Shown piece by piece: positions 17,001-25,036 of a stretch of DNA of 64,000 bases. The stretch comes from Micromonospora antibiotica (GTDB lineage Bacteria > Actinomycetota > Actinomycetes > Mycobacteriales > Micromonosporaceae), in the NCBI RefSeq assembly GCF_017599305.1, contig NZ_JAGFWR010000017.1, positions 1 through 64,000 of the forward strand, read 5' to 3'. A model generated the notes under the pieces. The model did not search any database. It saw nothing but the letters and a program-made list of their open reading frames with translations, and was not told the DNA's origin. Position 1 is the first letter of the stretch, and each line of letters opens with the position of its first letter. The translations under genes were made by a program, and so were the position numbers.

Positions 17001-17984
17001 GCGCAGGTGTGGGCCCGCTCCACCCCGTCGGTGGCCAGTGGCCTGCTGCCGATCGCCGCCTGGGCGCTCTACCTGACCGGCGGGCTCTCCGCCGGTGCCA
17101 CCCTGGTCGCCGTCTCCACCCTCGGGGCGGCCCGCTGGTTCGCCTGGACCACGGCGTCCCTGGTCTCGCAGTACCCGTCGGCGCGGGTGTGGACCCGGCG
17201 GACGGTGGCGATGACCGGGATCGGGGCGTACTCGGCGGAGGTGCCCGGGGTGGACATCGCCGCCGGTACCGCTCCCGCGCCGGAGCCGCCGCCGCGCCGG
17301 CCACTGCGCCGGCTGGAGCTGACCGGCTACGGGGCACTGCACTCCGACGGCACCCTCGCCGTGCGGGACGTCGACCTGACCGTCGACCGGGGCCAGCTGG
17401 TGCTGGTGGTCGGACCGGTCGGGTCCGGCAAGTCGTCGCTGCTGCGGGCGCTGGCCGGGATCGTGCACCACGTCGGTGAACTGCGTTGGAACGGCGACCC
17501 GGTGACCGAACCGGAGCTGTTCCTGCGCCCCCAGCAGGTCGGTTACGTCGGGCAGCTGCCCCGGGTGCTCTCCGGCACCGTCGCCGACAACATCGCCCTC
17601 GGGCACGACGTGGACGCGGCCGGGGCGGTGAGCACCGCCCAACTGGAGCACGACCTGGCGGGTGGGGGTGGGTTGGGGCTGCTCATCGGGCACAAGGGCA
17701 CCCGGCTGTCCGGCGGGCAGTTGCAGCGGCTGGCGCTGGCCCGGGCGCTCGCCCCGCGTACCGAACTGCTGGTCGCCGACGACGTGTCGTCCGCCCTGGA
17801 CGTCACCACCGAGCTGGCCCTGTGGGCGGCGCTGCGCGAGCACGGGGTGACGGTGGTCGGCTCCACCTCGAAACGGGCGGCGCTGGTCCGCGCCGACCAC
17901 GTGGTGGTGCTCATCGACGGCACGGCCGTCGCCCAGGGTCCGTGGCGTGACCTGGAGGACGACTGGGGCCACCTGGCCGGCTGA
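14085..17984 (+). CDS. Fused two-half ABC exporter (TMD-NBD-TMD-NBD)
   Basis: 1299 residues carrying both halves of an ABC exporter in one chain, start ATG 14085 after CGGAGGGAATCGCC. Half one: membrane domain to about 300, Walker A GRTGSGKST near 356, signature SAGQEQ, Walker B VVVLDEATARLD and switch histidine IIAHRLSS. A repeat-rich linker covers about 555-745. Half two: membrane domain, Walker A GPVGSGKSS near 1110, signature LSGGQLQR. Its Walker B is LLVADDVSSALD (Asp in place of the catalytic Glu) and the switch histidine is missing (VVGSTSKRA). One consensus and one degenerate ATP site are therefore expected, as in asymmetric exporters. Substrate unknown; peptide, lipid or drug export are all possible. 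Confidence 0.92.
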   Translation: MRLLRDLWASAPRRMTVVIVLVVLGAAGQAAASAVAGPVLVHRSAGWFVALVVALVVAVFGELVIALLMAGITADWSADVRRRLCRVALGQDLPTLEGTPVGELLDRIDNDVYQVASELRNTGVRLVQGLVLCLLATLSALFVWWPAGVAMLLLTVLLIVLLRRPTAAIAPARMFEEEAWSDLAAVMEEAVHGQDDVRTSLAQPYVLRLYARRAAEVLNRCRRVFLMSARVTAVAAGAIRVGIAGVVLAGAWALTTGRVDGARLTAIWLLALSFGATVEHLARWVPHLQYALGAWARVLLLSDAPQEPSGGVTPTDGDLTLRGLTFRYPATGEDERAPALRDVRLSFVRGRSYALVGRTGSGKSTLTKVLTRAVEVPRGTVLLGDTDLCDLDVEELRRWIAVVPQRTEILAGTLAENVALFDPDLLDAAPRALAELGLTGWVAELPDGILTRLGEGGYVLSAGQEQLVAFARILVRDPHVVVLDEATARLDPVTEIRVREATERLLTDRIGIIIAHRLSSVRRCDEVVVMADGAVLEAGPLHSSARFAELLASSRAAAYTPVGSAPTGTARGGVDLLDGPGPAWPQADVSGGTWPQADASGPAWPQADASGPAWPQPGRPGDLYPDGPDTPWADAAAPNRAAPNRAETDGITADATRPDGITTEATGPDGITMEATGPGGTGPGGTGPGGTGPDGTGPDGGITADGTGTGGDGPGRAGVEGAGVSGRAAVAVPKGDPPPLPPLPPTRTMREILRLGLNDPRFGLLSVALFMVITVLGLDGTVLPWLWADVVDGGDPWLPAIGIAAALVIVLPLPYWTNLRFPQWWVRQMLRMSLRLVHGQTGPRRSSRHTPAEVVAQSGDTERVVQLADNLMDQLIALVTLVTMTLVTGSLVPALFFVGTMAVSGLAATLFGPRLERSARDTVAARAAFATALVSSLSAARTVKLAGATRPVLDHLSALDLVRSDRQRREIAAQVWARSTPSVASGLLPIAAWALYLTGGLSAGATLVAVSTLGAARWFAWTTASLVSQYPSARVWTRRTVAMTGIGAYSAEVPGVDIAAGTAPAPEPPPRRPLRRLELTGYGALHSDGTLAVRDVDLTVDRGQLVLVVGPVGSGKSSLLRALAGIVHHVGELRWNGDPVTEPELFLRPQQVGYVGQLPRVLSGTVADNIALGHDVDAAGAVSTAQLEHDLAGGGGLGLLIGHKGTRLSGGQLQRLALARALAPRTELLVADDVSSALDVTTELALWAALREHGVTVVGSTSKRAALVRADHVVVLIDGTAVAQGPWRDLEDDWGHLAG
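15826..16210 (+). repeat. In-frame minisatellites coding the ABC transporter linker
   Basis: Three nested arrays, all multiples of three bases: about four 33-base copies coding AWPQADASGP, three 30-base copies coding DGITxEATGP, and about five 15-base copies coding GGTGP. They lie between the two halves of the exporter. The frame is preserved, so the array can vary in length without breaking the gene. Confidence 0.8.
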
Positions 17985-18037
17985 CCAGGTCACCCGCGTC
18001 CTGCATCCCGCGCCCGCCCGCTCGCGCCACCCGGGAT

Positions 18038-18079
18038 CGGGGAGAGTTGTTGTCGCTGGAGCGACAACAACTCTCCCCG
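18038..18079. terminator. Perfect 19-base-pair hairpin between convergent genes
   Basis: CGGGGAGAGTTGTTGTCGC (18038-18056) and GCGACAACAACTCTCCCCG (18061-18079) pair perfectly around TGGA. It lies midway between the ABC exporter stop (17984) and the Old Yellow Enzyme stop (18111) and could end both transcripts. There is no T-run, and its GTTGTTG core recalls the other palindromes of the window, so it may be a repeat element instead. Confidence 0.7.
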
Positions 18080-18110
18080 CAGTGGTCGACGCAGGCCGGT
18101 CGGCAGACGG

Positions 18111-19178
18111 TCAGAAGGCGCGGGCGTACGGGTCGGGCCAGTCGGGGGTGACGCCGAGCTTCGCGGCGGCGCGGCGCGGCCAGTACGGGTCGCGCAGCAG
18201 TTCCCGACCGAGCAGCACCAGATCGGCCTCACCGGCTGCGACGACCTCCTCGGCCTGCTCCGGCTCGACGATGAGGCCGACCGCACCCGTCGGCACGCCC
18301 GCCTCGCGGCGGATCTGGGCGGCCAGCGGCACCTGGTAGCCGGGACCGACCGGGATGGCCGCCCGGGCCGACGCCCCGCCGGAGGAGACGTCCACCAGGT
18401 CCACCCCGGTCGCGGCCAGCTCGGCGGCGAGCGCGACGCTGTCGTCCGCCGTCCAACCGCCGTCGACCCAGTCGGTGGCGGAGATCCGGGTGAGCACCGG
18501 CACCTGTTCGCCGACGGTGGCGCGGACCGCGCGGGCCACCTCCAGGGTGAGCCGCATCCGGGCGGCCCGGTCGCCGCCGTACCCGTCGGTGCGGTGGTTG
18601 GTCAGCGGGGACAGGAACTCGTGCAGCAGGTAGCCGTGCGCGGCGTGGATCTCCACGACGGCGAAGCCGGCGTCGACGGCCCGGCCGGCGGCGGTGGCGA
18701 AGGCCGACACCACCCCGGCGATCCCGGCCTCGTCGAGCGCCGTCGGCTGCCGGTAGTCGGGCAGGAACGGTTCGGTCCCGGGCCCGACCGGCGTCCAACC
18801 GCCCTCGGTGTCGGGCACCCCGCCGCGTTCGGCCGCCCACGGCCGCCAGGTGCTGGCCTTGAAGCCGGCGTGGGCGAGCTGCACGGCGGGCACCGCCCCC
18901 TGGCCGGCGACGAACGCGGTGACCGGACGCCACGCGTCGACGTGCGCGTCGGACCAGATGCCGGTGTCCTGGGGGCTGATCCGCCCCTCGGGGACGACCG
19001 CGGTGGCCTCGGTGACGATCAGTCCGGCACCGCCGACGGCCCGGGAGCCGAGGTGCACCAGGTGCCAGTCGGTGGGCAGGCCGTCCGGGCCGGCGCTGTA
19101 CTGGCACATCGGGGCCAGGGCGATCCGGTTGGGCAGGGTGACGCCGCGCAGGGCGAGCGGGGTGAACAGGGCACTCAT
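18111..19178 (-). CDS. NADH:flavin oxidoreductase / Old Yellow Enzyme family (YqjM-like)
   Basis: FMN-dependent ene-reductase that reduces activated C=C bonds with NAD(P)H. 355 residues; ATG 19178 has GGAGGATC about 8 bases upstream. The barrel starts FTPLALRGVTLPNRIALAPMC, with the YqjM-type cysteine in APMCQYS. HAGFKAS, the substrate-anion pair in IHAAHGYLLHEFLSP (H-x-x-H) and the GREL.RDPYWPRRAA end all match the class. The frame is open far upstream through the symporter gene, but that part is shadow. Lies 65 bases after the symporter gene on the same strand, so co-transcription is possible. Confidence 0.94.
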   Translation of the reverse strand: MSALFTPLALRGVTLPNRIALAPMCQYSAGPDGLPTDWHLVHLGSRAVGGAGLIVTEATAVVPEGRISPQDTGIWSDAHVDAWRPVTAFVAGQGAVPAVQLAHAGFKASTWRPWAAERGGVPDTEGGWTPVGPGTEPFLPDYRQPTALDEAGIAGVVSAFATAAGRAVDAGFAVVEIHAAHGYLLHEFLSPLTNHRTDGYGGDRAARMRLTLEVARAVRATVGEQVPVLTRISATDWVDGGWTADDSVALAAELAATGVDLVDVSSGGASARAAIPVGPGYQVPLAAQIRREAGVPTGAVGLIVEPEQAEEVVAAGEADLVLLGRELLRDPYWPRRAAAKLGVTPDWPDPYARAF

Positions 19179-19243
19179 GCGAGTGATCCTCCGGTAGGGG
19201 CTGATGGCGGTGCAGGACGGGGGAGGGACAGCAGCCGTCGTGG

Positions 19244-20572
19244 TCAGGCGGGTGCCGGCGTCAGGTCGTCGCGGCGGACCGGCCGGTCGGCGGTGCCGTC
19301 GGCGTCGGTCAGGTCGGCGTCGGTCAGGTCGCGCCGGCCGGCGTTGGCGTAGGCGTCGCGGTCCAGGATGCCCTCGCGGGCGGCCACGATGGTCGGCACG
19401 ACCGCCTGCCCGGCCACGTTGGTGGCGGTGCGGATCATGTCCAGGATCGGGTCGATGGCCAGCAGCAGACCGGCTCCGGCCAGCGGCAGGCCCAACGTGC
19501 TCAGGGTCAGGGTGAGCATGACGATGGCACCGGTCAGGCCGGCGGTGGCGGCCGAACCGACCACCGAGACGAAGGCGATCAGCAGGTAGTCGCCGACGCC
19601 GAGGTCCACTCCGAAGACCTGGGCCACGAAGATCGCGGCGAGCGCCGGGTAGATCGCGGCGCAGCCGTCCATCTTGGTGGTGGCACCGAACGGCACCGCG
19701 AAGGAGGCGTACTCGCGGGGGACGCCGAGGCGCTCGACGGAACGCTGGGTGACCGGCATGGTGCCCACCGAGGAGCGGGACACGAAGGCCAACTCGATCG
19801 CCGGCCAGGCTCCGGCGAAGAACCGCAGCGGGTTGAGCCGGCCGGCGGTGACCAGCAGCAACGGGTAGACCACGAACAGGACGATGGCGCAGCCGACGTA
19901 GACGGCGGTGGTGAACTTCGCCAGCGGGGCCAGCAGGTCCCAGCCGTACGCGGCGACGGCGTGGCCGATCAGCCCGAGGGTGCCGATCGGGGCGAGCCGG
20001 ATCACCCACCACAGCGCCTTCTGCACGATGGCCAGCACCGCGCGGTTGAGCTCGACGAACGGTTCGGCAGCCGCACCGACCAGCAGCGCGGCGGCACCGA
20101 CGACCAGGGCGAGGAAGACGATCTGGAGGACGTTGCCCTCGACGAACGCGCCCACCGGGTTGGTCGGCACGATGCCGGTGAGGAAGTCGGTCCACGAGCC
20201 GGTGGTCTTCGGGGCGGTCGCGCCACCGACGTCCAGGCTCACCCCCCGGCCCGGGTTGGTGAGCAGACCGATGCCGATGCCGAGGCTCACCGCGATCAGC
20301 GCGGTGACGCCGAACCAGAGCAGCGTCCTCAGCGCCAGCCGGGCGGCGTTGGCCACCCCGCGCAGGCTGACCACGCTGACCACGATCGCGGTGAAGACCA
20401 GCGGCGGGACGGCCAGCTTGAGCAACTGGACGAAGAGCCCGCCGACGGTGTCGAGGGTGCCGGCCAGCCAGGCCAGGTCGCCCTCGCGGGCGAGGAAGCC
20501 CAGCGCCGCGCCGAGCACGAGGCCGAGCAGGATCTGGGCGGAGAAGGGGAATTTGCGCAGGGTGGAAGCCAT
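19244..20572 (-). CDS. Dicarboxylate/amino acid:cation symporter (DAACS family)
   Basis: Membrane symporter of the GltP/DctA/TcyP family, which import glutamate, C4-dicarboxylates or cystine with Na+ or H+. 442 residues with about eight helices and two re-entrant loops: the serine-rich loop SRSSVGTMPVT near residue 265 and GATTKMDGCAAIYPALAAIF are typical, and the final substrate-binding region DPILDMIRTATNVAGQ is intact. The last 35 residues are a hydrophilic tail with LTDAD repeats. A 29-codon ORF with the VDLRR...C leader motif ends 42 bases upstream. That motif is usually linked to sulfur genes, so cystine is a serious substrate candidate; this is inference. Confidence 0.93.
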   Translation of the reverse strand: MASTLRKFPFSAQILLGLVLGAALGFLAREGDLAWLAGTLDTVGGLFVQLLKLAVPPLVFTAIVVSVVSLRGVANAARLALRTLLWFGVTALIAVSLGIGIGLLTNPGRGVSLDVGGATAPKTTGSWTDFLTGIVPTNPVGAFVEGNVLQIVFLALVVGAAALLVGAAAEPFVELNRAVLAIVQKALWWVIRLAPIGTLGLIGHAVAAYGWDLLAPLAKFTTAVYVGCAIVLFVVYPLLLVTAGRLNPLRFFAGAWPAIELAFVSRSSVGTMPVTQRSVERLGVPREYASFAVPFGATTKMDGCAAIYPALAAIFVAQVFGVDLGVGDYLLIAFVSVVGSAATAGLTGAIVMLTLTLSTLGLPLAGAGLLLAIDPILDMIRTATNVAGQAVVPTIVAAREGILDRDAYANAGRRDLTDADLTDADGTADRPVRRDDLTPAPA

Positions 20573-20614
20573 CAGGATGAGTCCAAGGTCGGTAGGGGTC
20601 GGTCGGTGGGCGCG

Positions 20615-20704
20615 TCAGGAGCGCGGCTGCGCCGGACAGACTCCACTGGCCTGGCGTCGGAGGTCGACGTACAGGCGCACGGTGAGGTGCCAGACATTGG
20701 TCAT
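20615..20704 (-). CDS. Putative leader peptide (29 aa) upstream of the symporter
   Basis: The ORF starts at ATG 20704, ends at TGA 20615 and reads MTNVWHLTVRLYVDLRRQ, then ASGVCPAQPRS. The VDLRRxAS-x-x-C core is the hallmark of small actinobacterial leader peptides found ahead of sulfate-assimilation, cysteine and related transporter genes, where slow translation at cysteine codons is thought to control the downstream gene. It is too short for usual gene calling. No strong ribosome-binding site is seen (GACAGGCG precedes ATG). It ends 42 bases before the symporter start, so it lies in the 5' leader of that transcript. Confidence 0.75.
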   Translation of the reverse strand: MTNVWHLTVRLYVDLRRQASGVCPAQPRS

Positions 20705-20765
20705 CGCCTGTCGACGCTACTCCCGGCCGGCCGACAGGTGGAAGGAGCGATCCCCGTGAGGCTCC

Positions 20766-21467
20766 TTACACGGAGGTTCTCGACCTGGTGATCCGTTCGT
20801 CACGTACGGCGTACTCCCGCGCGCCGGGCACAGCCCGGTCGTCCGGTCCGGGGGCGGCCGGCCGGTGCCGGGCCAGCAGCAGAGCGGTGCACAGGCCCCA
20901 GCCGGCACAGACCACCAGCAACACCCGTTCCAGCCCGGCCACCAGGTCGCCCTGGCCCACCGTCAGCAGGCCCAGCGCGACCACCCCGGCCACCGGCAAC
21001 GCCACCACCCCGGCGATCCGGCCCACCCGGCGCAGCCCCGGCGTCGCCGGCCGGAGGAACCCGACCACCAGCATGGCGAGCACCGTCACCCCGGCCGCCA
21101 CGATGCTCGCCCCGGCGTGCACCAGGTCGGCCCGCGTCGCCGCCTCGAACGGCGGCAGCGGACACCCGGCGCTGCACGTCACCGCGCCGGAGACCACCGT
21201 GCCGGCCGCGCCGGCCAGCAGCAGGCCGGCCGCGAGCCGCAACGTCACCGGCAGCGCCGCGGCCAGCGACAACAGCGCCGCCGCCAGGGCGAACACCCCC
21301 ATCCGGTACGTCGAGGCGAAGGCGCTGTCGCTGACACCGGCCTCGCTGACGTACCCGCGCCACGGGCCACCCGGACCGGCCCCGACGGCGACGGTCACCG
21401 CGACCGCGCCGAGCAGCACACAGCCGGCGGCGACCCGGCCGGCGACGGCGCGGGCGGCCTCAGGCAC
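20766..21467 (-). CDS. DUF998 family membrane protein
   Basis: About 233 residues with six predicted hydrophobic segments, the layout of DUF998, a family of unknown function. GTG 21467 (VPEAARAVAGRVAAG) is preferred because it overlaps the upstream gene's stop by 8 bases; the frame runs further upstream only inside that gene. Two cysteines in TCSAGCPLPPFE lie in a loop between helices and are typical of this family. Translationally coupled to the hydroquinone reductase-like gene, but no functional link is known. The hydrophilic C-terminus ends in RITRSRTSV. Confidence 0.82.
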   Translation of the reverse strand: MPEAARAVAGRVAAGCVLLGAVAVTVAVGAGPGGPWRGYVSEAGVSDSAFASTYRMGVFALAAALLSLAAALPVTLRLAAGLLLAGAAGTVVSGAVTCSAGCPLPPFEAATRADLVHAGASIVAAGVTVLAMLVVGFLRPATPGLRRVGRIAGVVALPVAGVVALGLLTVGQGDLVAGLERVLLVVCAGWGLCTALLLARHRPAAPGPDDRAVPGAREYAVRDERITRSRTSV

Positions 21468-22425
21468 GGCCGTGCGGGGTGAGCCAGCCGGACGTGTCCG
21501 GGCCCACCGGCACCACCCCGGTGGGATTGATCTCACGGTGCGTGGCGTAGTAGTGCCGCTTGATGTGGTCGAAGTCCACCGTCTCGCCGAACCCCGGGGT
21601 CTGGAACAGATCCCGGGCGTACGCCCAGAGCACCGGCATCTCGGTCAGCTTCTGCCGGTTGCACTTGAAGTGCCCGTGGTACGCCACGTCGAAGCGGACC
21701 AGGGTGGTGAACAGCCGCACGTCCGCCTCGGTGATCGCGTCACCCATCAGGTACCGCTGCCCGGCCAGCCGCTGTGACAACGCGTCCAGCCGGGCGAACA
21801 GCGCCGCGTACGCCTCGTCGTACGCCTGCTGGGAGGTGGCGAAGCCGCACCGGTACACGCCGTTGTTGACGTCGGTGTGGATCTCGGCCATCAGCGCGTC
21901 CAGCTCGGGACGCAGCGTCACCGGGTACAGGTCGGGGGCGTCCGGGGCGTGCAGGCGTCGCCACTCGGTGGAAAGGTCGAGGGTGAGCTGCGGATAGTCG
22001 TTGGTGACCACCCGGCCGGTGAGCGTGTCCACCAGTGCCGGCACGGTCACCCGGCCCGTGTAGTCCGGGTCGGTGGCGAGGTACGCCTCGGACAGGAAGC
22101 CGATGCCCAGCGCCGGGTCGAAGCCGTCCGGGTCGAGGGTGAACCGCCAGCCGCGTTCGTCGCGGATCGGGTCGACAGTGCCCAGCGAGATCACCCCGTC
22201 CAGGCCGAGCAGACCGCGCACGATCATGGCCCGGTGCGCCCAGGGGCAGGCCCGGCACCAGATCAGCCGGTACCGGCCGGCCTCCAACGGCCAGCGCCCC
22301 TGGTCGTCCGGCCCACCGCCCTCGGGCGAGGTGGAGTGCGGGGTGACCCGGCCGGTGAACCGGTTGGGCTGGCGGACGAACGCCCCACCACCGGAGGTCT
22401 CTGCACTGAACTGGGCCCGGGTCAT
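21460..22425 (-). CDS. Glutathionyl-hydroquinone reductase-like protein (ECM4/YqjG, Xi-class GST)
   Basis: 321 residues with the catalytic motif CRACPWAHRAMI near residue 57, the CPWAHR form that defines Xi-class glutathione transferases reducing thiol-quinone adducts. Further family blocks are DPIRDERGWRF, VPALVDTLTGRVVTNDYPQ, FKCNRQKLTEMP and HYYATHREINPTGVVPVGP. Actinomycetes use mycothiol more than glutathione, so the physiological thiol is uncertain. Start ATG 22425. Followed without gap by the DUF998 gene. Role in quinone detoxification is inferred from the family. Confidence 0.92.
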   Translation of the reverse strand: MTRAQFSAETSGGGAFVRQPNRFTGRVTPHSTSPEGGGPDDQGRWPLEAGRYRLIWCRACPWAHRAMIVRGLLGLDGVISLGTVDPIRDERGWRFTLDPDGFDPALGIGFLSEAYLATDPDYTGRVTVPALVDTLTGRVVTNDYPQLTLDLSTEWRRLHAPDAPDLYPVTLRPELDALMAEIHTDVNNGVYRCGFATSQQAYDEAYAALFARLDALSQRLAGQRYLMGDAITEADVRLFTTLVRFDVAYHGHFKCNRQKLTEMPVLWAYARDLFQTPGFGETVDFDHIKRHYYATHREINPTGVVPVGPDTSGWLTPHGRA

Positions 22426-22623
22426 GACGCCAACCTATCCGGCGTCCGCCCGCCGGGCCGGCGTCACGGGCCGCCCCGGCCGCCATCCGGCTCGGGAGGG
22501 TCGGCGCAACCCCCGGCCGGGGGCCGTCCGGCACGGGCGTGGATATCCTGACGGCCGGCGTCCCTGTGATCCGGGCGACGCCGGCACCGCCAGCCCCTTC
22601 CCACCCCCGAAGGACGTGCGTCG

Positions 22624-23829
22624 ATGACCGTGGCCTACCTCGTGTCCGGAGTCCGTACCCCGATCGGCCGGTACGCCGGCGCCCTCGCCGGGGTACGCCC
22701 CGACGACCTGGCCGCCCACGTGCTGCGCGAACTGGTCGCCCGGCACCCGGCGGTGGACTGGTCCCGGGTCGACGACGTGGTGCTGGGCTGCGCCAACCAG
22801 GCCGGTGAGGACAACCGCAACGTGGCCCGGATGGCGGCGTTGCTGGCCGGCCTGCCACAGGAGGTGCCGGGCAGCACCGTCAACCGGCTCTGCGGCTCGG
22901 GCCTGGACGCGCTGGCCATCGCCGCCCGCGCCGTGGTGGCCGGCGAGGCCGACCTGGTGCTCGCCGGTGGCGTGGAGAGCATGAGCCGGGCCCCGTTCGT
23001 CATGCCGAAGGCGACCACCCCCTACTCCCGCGCCGCCGAGGTGTACGACACCACTCTCGGCTGGCGGCTGGTCAACCCGCTGATGGCGGCCGGCTGGGGC
23101 ACCGACTCGATGCCGGAGACCGCCGAGAACGTGGCCGCCGAGTTCGGCGTCGACCGGCGGGCCCAGGACGAGTTCGCCCTGCGCTCCCAGCAGCGGGCCG
23201 CGAAGGCGCAGGCCGACGGCCGGTTCGCCGAGGAGATCGTGGCGGTGACCGTGCCCGCCGGCCGGCGGGAGACGAAGCTGGTCGAGGTCGACGAGCACCC
23301 CCGGGAGACCTCGCTTGCGAAGCTGGCCGCGCTGCCCACCCCGTTCCGGTCCGGCGGCACCGTCACCGCCGGCAACTCCTCGGGCCTCAACGACGGCGCG
23401 GTGGCCCTGCTGGTCGCGTCCGAGGCGGCGGTGGCCCGGTACGACCTCACCCCGCTCGCCCGGATCAGCGGCGCGGCGGTGGCCGGCGTACCGCCCCGGA
23501 TCATGGGGATCGGTCCGGTGCCGGCCACCCGTCGGCTGCTCGGCCGGCTCGGCGTCGCCCTGGCCGACGTGGACGTGGTCGAGCTGAACGAGGCGTTCGC
23601 CGCGCAGGGGATCGCGGTGCTGCGCGAGTTGGGCCTGCCGGAGGACGCCGAGCACGTCAACCCGAACGGCGGCGCGATCGCCCTGGGGCATCCACTGGGG
23701 GCCAGCGGGGCCCGACTGGCGTTGACCGCCGCCCTGGAGCTGCGTCGCCGGGGTGGCCGGCGGGCCCTGGCGACCATGTGCGTCGGGGTCGGCCAGGGCA
23801 TCTCGCTGCTGCTGGAATCCGTGGACTGA
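22624..23829 (+). CDS. Thiolase family protein (acetyl-CoA acetyltransferase / 3-oxoadipyl-CoA thiolase type)
   Basis: 401 residues, the usual thiolase length. Nucleophile Cys near residue 90 in TVNRLCGSGLDAL. The second-half motifs are NEAFAAQG, GGAIALGHPLGASGARLA and the C-terminal catalytic Cys in TMCVGVGQG. It catalyses thiolytic cleavage of, or condensation to, a 3-oxoacyl-CoA. The sequence is close to PcaF-type enzymes, but there are no aromatic-degradation or PHB genes beside it, so the substrate is open. ATG 22624 follows GAAGGACGTGCGTCG. It is divergent from the hydroquinone reductase-like gene across about 200 bases. Confidence 0.92.
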   Translation: MTVAYLVSGVRTPIGRYAGALAGVRPDDLAAHVLRELVARHPAVDWSRVDDVVLGCANQAGEDNRNVARMAALLAGLPQEVPGSTVNRLCGSGLDALAIAARAVVAGEADLVLAGGVESMSRAPFVMPKATTPYSRAAEVYDTTLGWRLVNPLMAAGWGTDSMPETAENVAAEFGVDRRAQDEFALRSQQRAAKAQADGRFAEEIVAVTVPAGRRETKLVEVDEHPRETSLAKLAALPTPFRSGGTVTAGNSSGLNDGAVALLVASEAAVARYDLTPLARISGAAVAGVPPRIMGIGPVPATRRLLGRLGVALADVDVVELNEAFAAQGIAVLRELGLPEDAEHVNPNGGAIALGHPLGASGARLALTAALELRRRGGRRALATMCVGVGQGISLLLESVD

Positions 23830-24210
23830 GCCCGGCGGGTCGACCGGCGTCGAGTGGGCCCGTCGACCGGGCCACCGGCCGGTGGGAATGCCCGGGGACC
23901 GGCCGACCGGCCGACGCCGGGTGCCCGGGCGGCGCCGGGTGCCCGGCCGGCTGGCCGAGCCGGGAGGTGGAGGTGTCACCGTCGGGTGTGCGGGTGGCAG
24001 CCCAGGGTGACGGCGGGGCGTCCGGGTTGTTCGCGCCGCCCGGCCGGCCACAGATCGGGGTCAGCTGATCTCCCGTACCTGGGCGGACGGGCCTAGAGTG
24101 GTCAGCACCACACGATCCGCGGGTCGGCCGGTACGGCTCCGCGTGCCCGCGCACGCCGTCGACACCGGTGCCCTCCCGCACCGCGGCGACGAACTGGGGG
24201 CCAGACAGCG
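23830..24210. other. Intergenic region, low-complexity, with a weak promoter-like site
   Basis: Made mainly of irregular GGCCGACCGG / GGTGCCCGG repeats, with no palindrome of note. TAGAGT (24094-24099), about 112 bases before the methyltransferase start, could be a -10 element, but no matching -35 is evident. No gene is supported here. Confidence 0.4.
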
Positions 24211-25029
24211 ATGCAGACGCCGGACGGACTTCCCGCCGAGATCGACCTGAGCCGGCCCAGCGCCGCCCGGGTCTACGACTACTTCCTCGGCGGCGCGCAC
24301 AACTTCGAGATCGACCGGCGGCTCGCCGAGCAGATCGCCAGCATGACCCCGAACCTCGCCGACACCATGCGGTCCGGTCGGGAATTCCTGCGCCGCGCGG
24401 TCCGGGTGCTGCTCGACGCCGGCATCGACCAGTTCCTCGACATCGGCTCGGGCATCCCCACCGTGGGCAACGTCCACGAGGTCGCCCAGGCCGCCGACCC
24501 GCAGGCCCGGATCGTCTACGTCGACATCGACCCGGTCGCCGTGGCGCACAGCCGGGAACTGCTCGCCGGCAACGACCGGGCCGTCGCCGTGCACGCCGAC
24601 CTGCGGGAACCGAAGCTGATCCTGGACGAGGCCCGCGCCAGCGGCCTGATCGACTTCGACCGTCCCCTGGGCATCCTGCTCGCCGGGGTCGTGCACTTCG
24701 TCCCCGACGCCGACCGGCCGGCCGACATTCTCGCCACCCTCCGGGCCGCCGCCGCACCCGGCAGCTTCCTGGTCGTCTCGCACTCCACCTTCGAGGACCA
24801 GCCCCAGGAGATGCTCGACGCACAGCGCCTCTCGGCGCGTACCGACACCGAGATCACGCTGCGGTCCCGCGCCGAGATCACCGGCTTCTTCGGGGACTGG
24901 ACGTTGCTCGAGCCCGGCGTGGTGCACATGCCGCTGTGGCGGCCCGACTCTCCGTCCGACGTGGACGAGCACCCCGAGCGGTTCGGGGCGTTCGGCGGCG
25001 TCGCCCGGTACGACCGCACAGCCGGCTGA
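24211..25029 (+). CDS. SAM-dependent methyltransferase, DUF574 family
   Basis: 272 residues of the actinobacterial DUF574 (Methyltransf_19) family. It begins with the diagnostic RPSAARVYDYFLGGAHNFEIDRRLAEQI. The SAM-binding glycine loop is FLDIGSGIPTVGNVHEVAQ (about 79-97), followed by VYVDIDPVAV. Family members are highly multiplied in Streptomyces and Micromonospora and their targets are unknown. The GGDEF-EAL gene starts 7 bases after its stop, so the two are almost certainly co-transcribed. ATG 24211 lacks a strong ribosome-binding site. Confidence 0.9.
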   Translation: MQTPDGLPAEIDLSRPSAARVYDYFLGGAHNFEIDRRLAEQIASMTPNLADTMRSGREFLRRAVRVLLDAGIDQFLDIGSGIPTVGNVHEVAQAADPQARIVYVDIDPVAVAHSRELLAGNDRAVAVHADLREPKLILDEARASGLIDFDRPLGILLAGVVHFVPDADRPADILATLRAAAAPGSFLVVSHSTFEDQPQEMLDAQRLSARTDTEITLRSRAEITGFFGDWTLLEPGVVHMPLWRPDSPSDVDEHPERFGAFGGVARYDRTAG

Positions 25030-25036
25030 GTCGACC

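Noticed and set aside
14040..17993. 1317-codon open frame on the minus strand opposite the ABC exporter
   Set aside because: It is the antisense of a gene with all ABC motifs. The translation is rich in Gly, Pro, Arg, His and Gln with no domain, typical of shadow frames in high-GC DNA.
18111..20195. Fusion of an Old Yellow Enzyme with an upstream 340-residue domain
   Set aside because: The upstream part is the shadow of the symporter gene in another frame; the enzyme has its own start at 19178 with GGAGGATC upstream.
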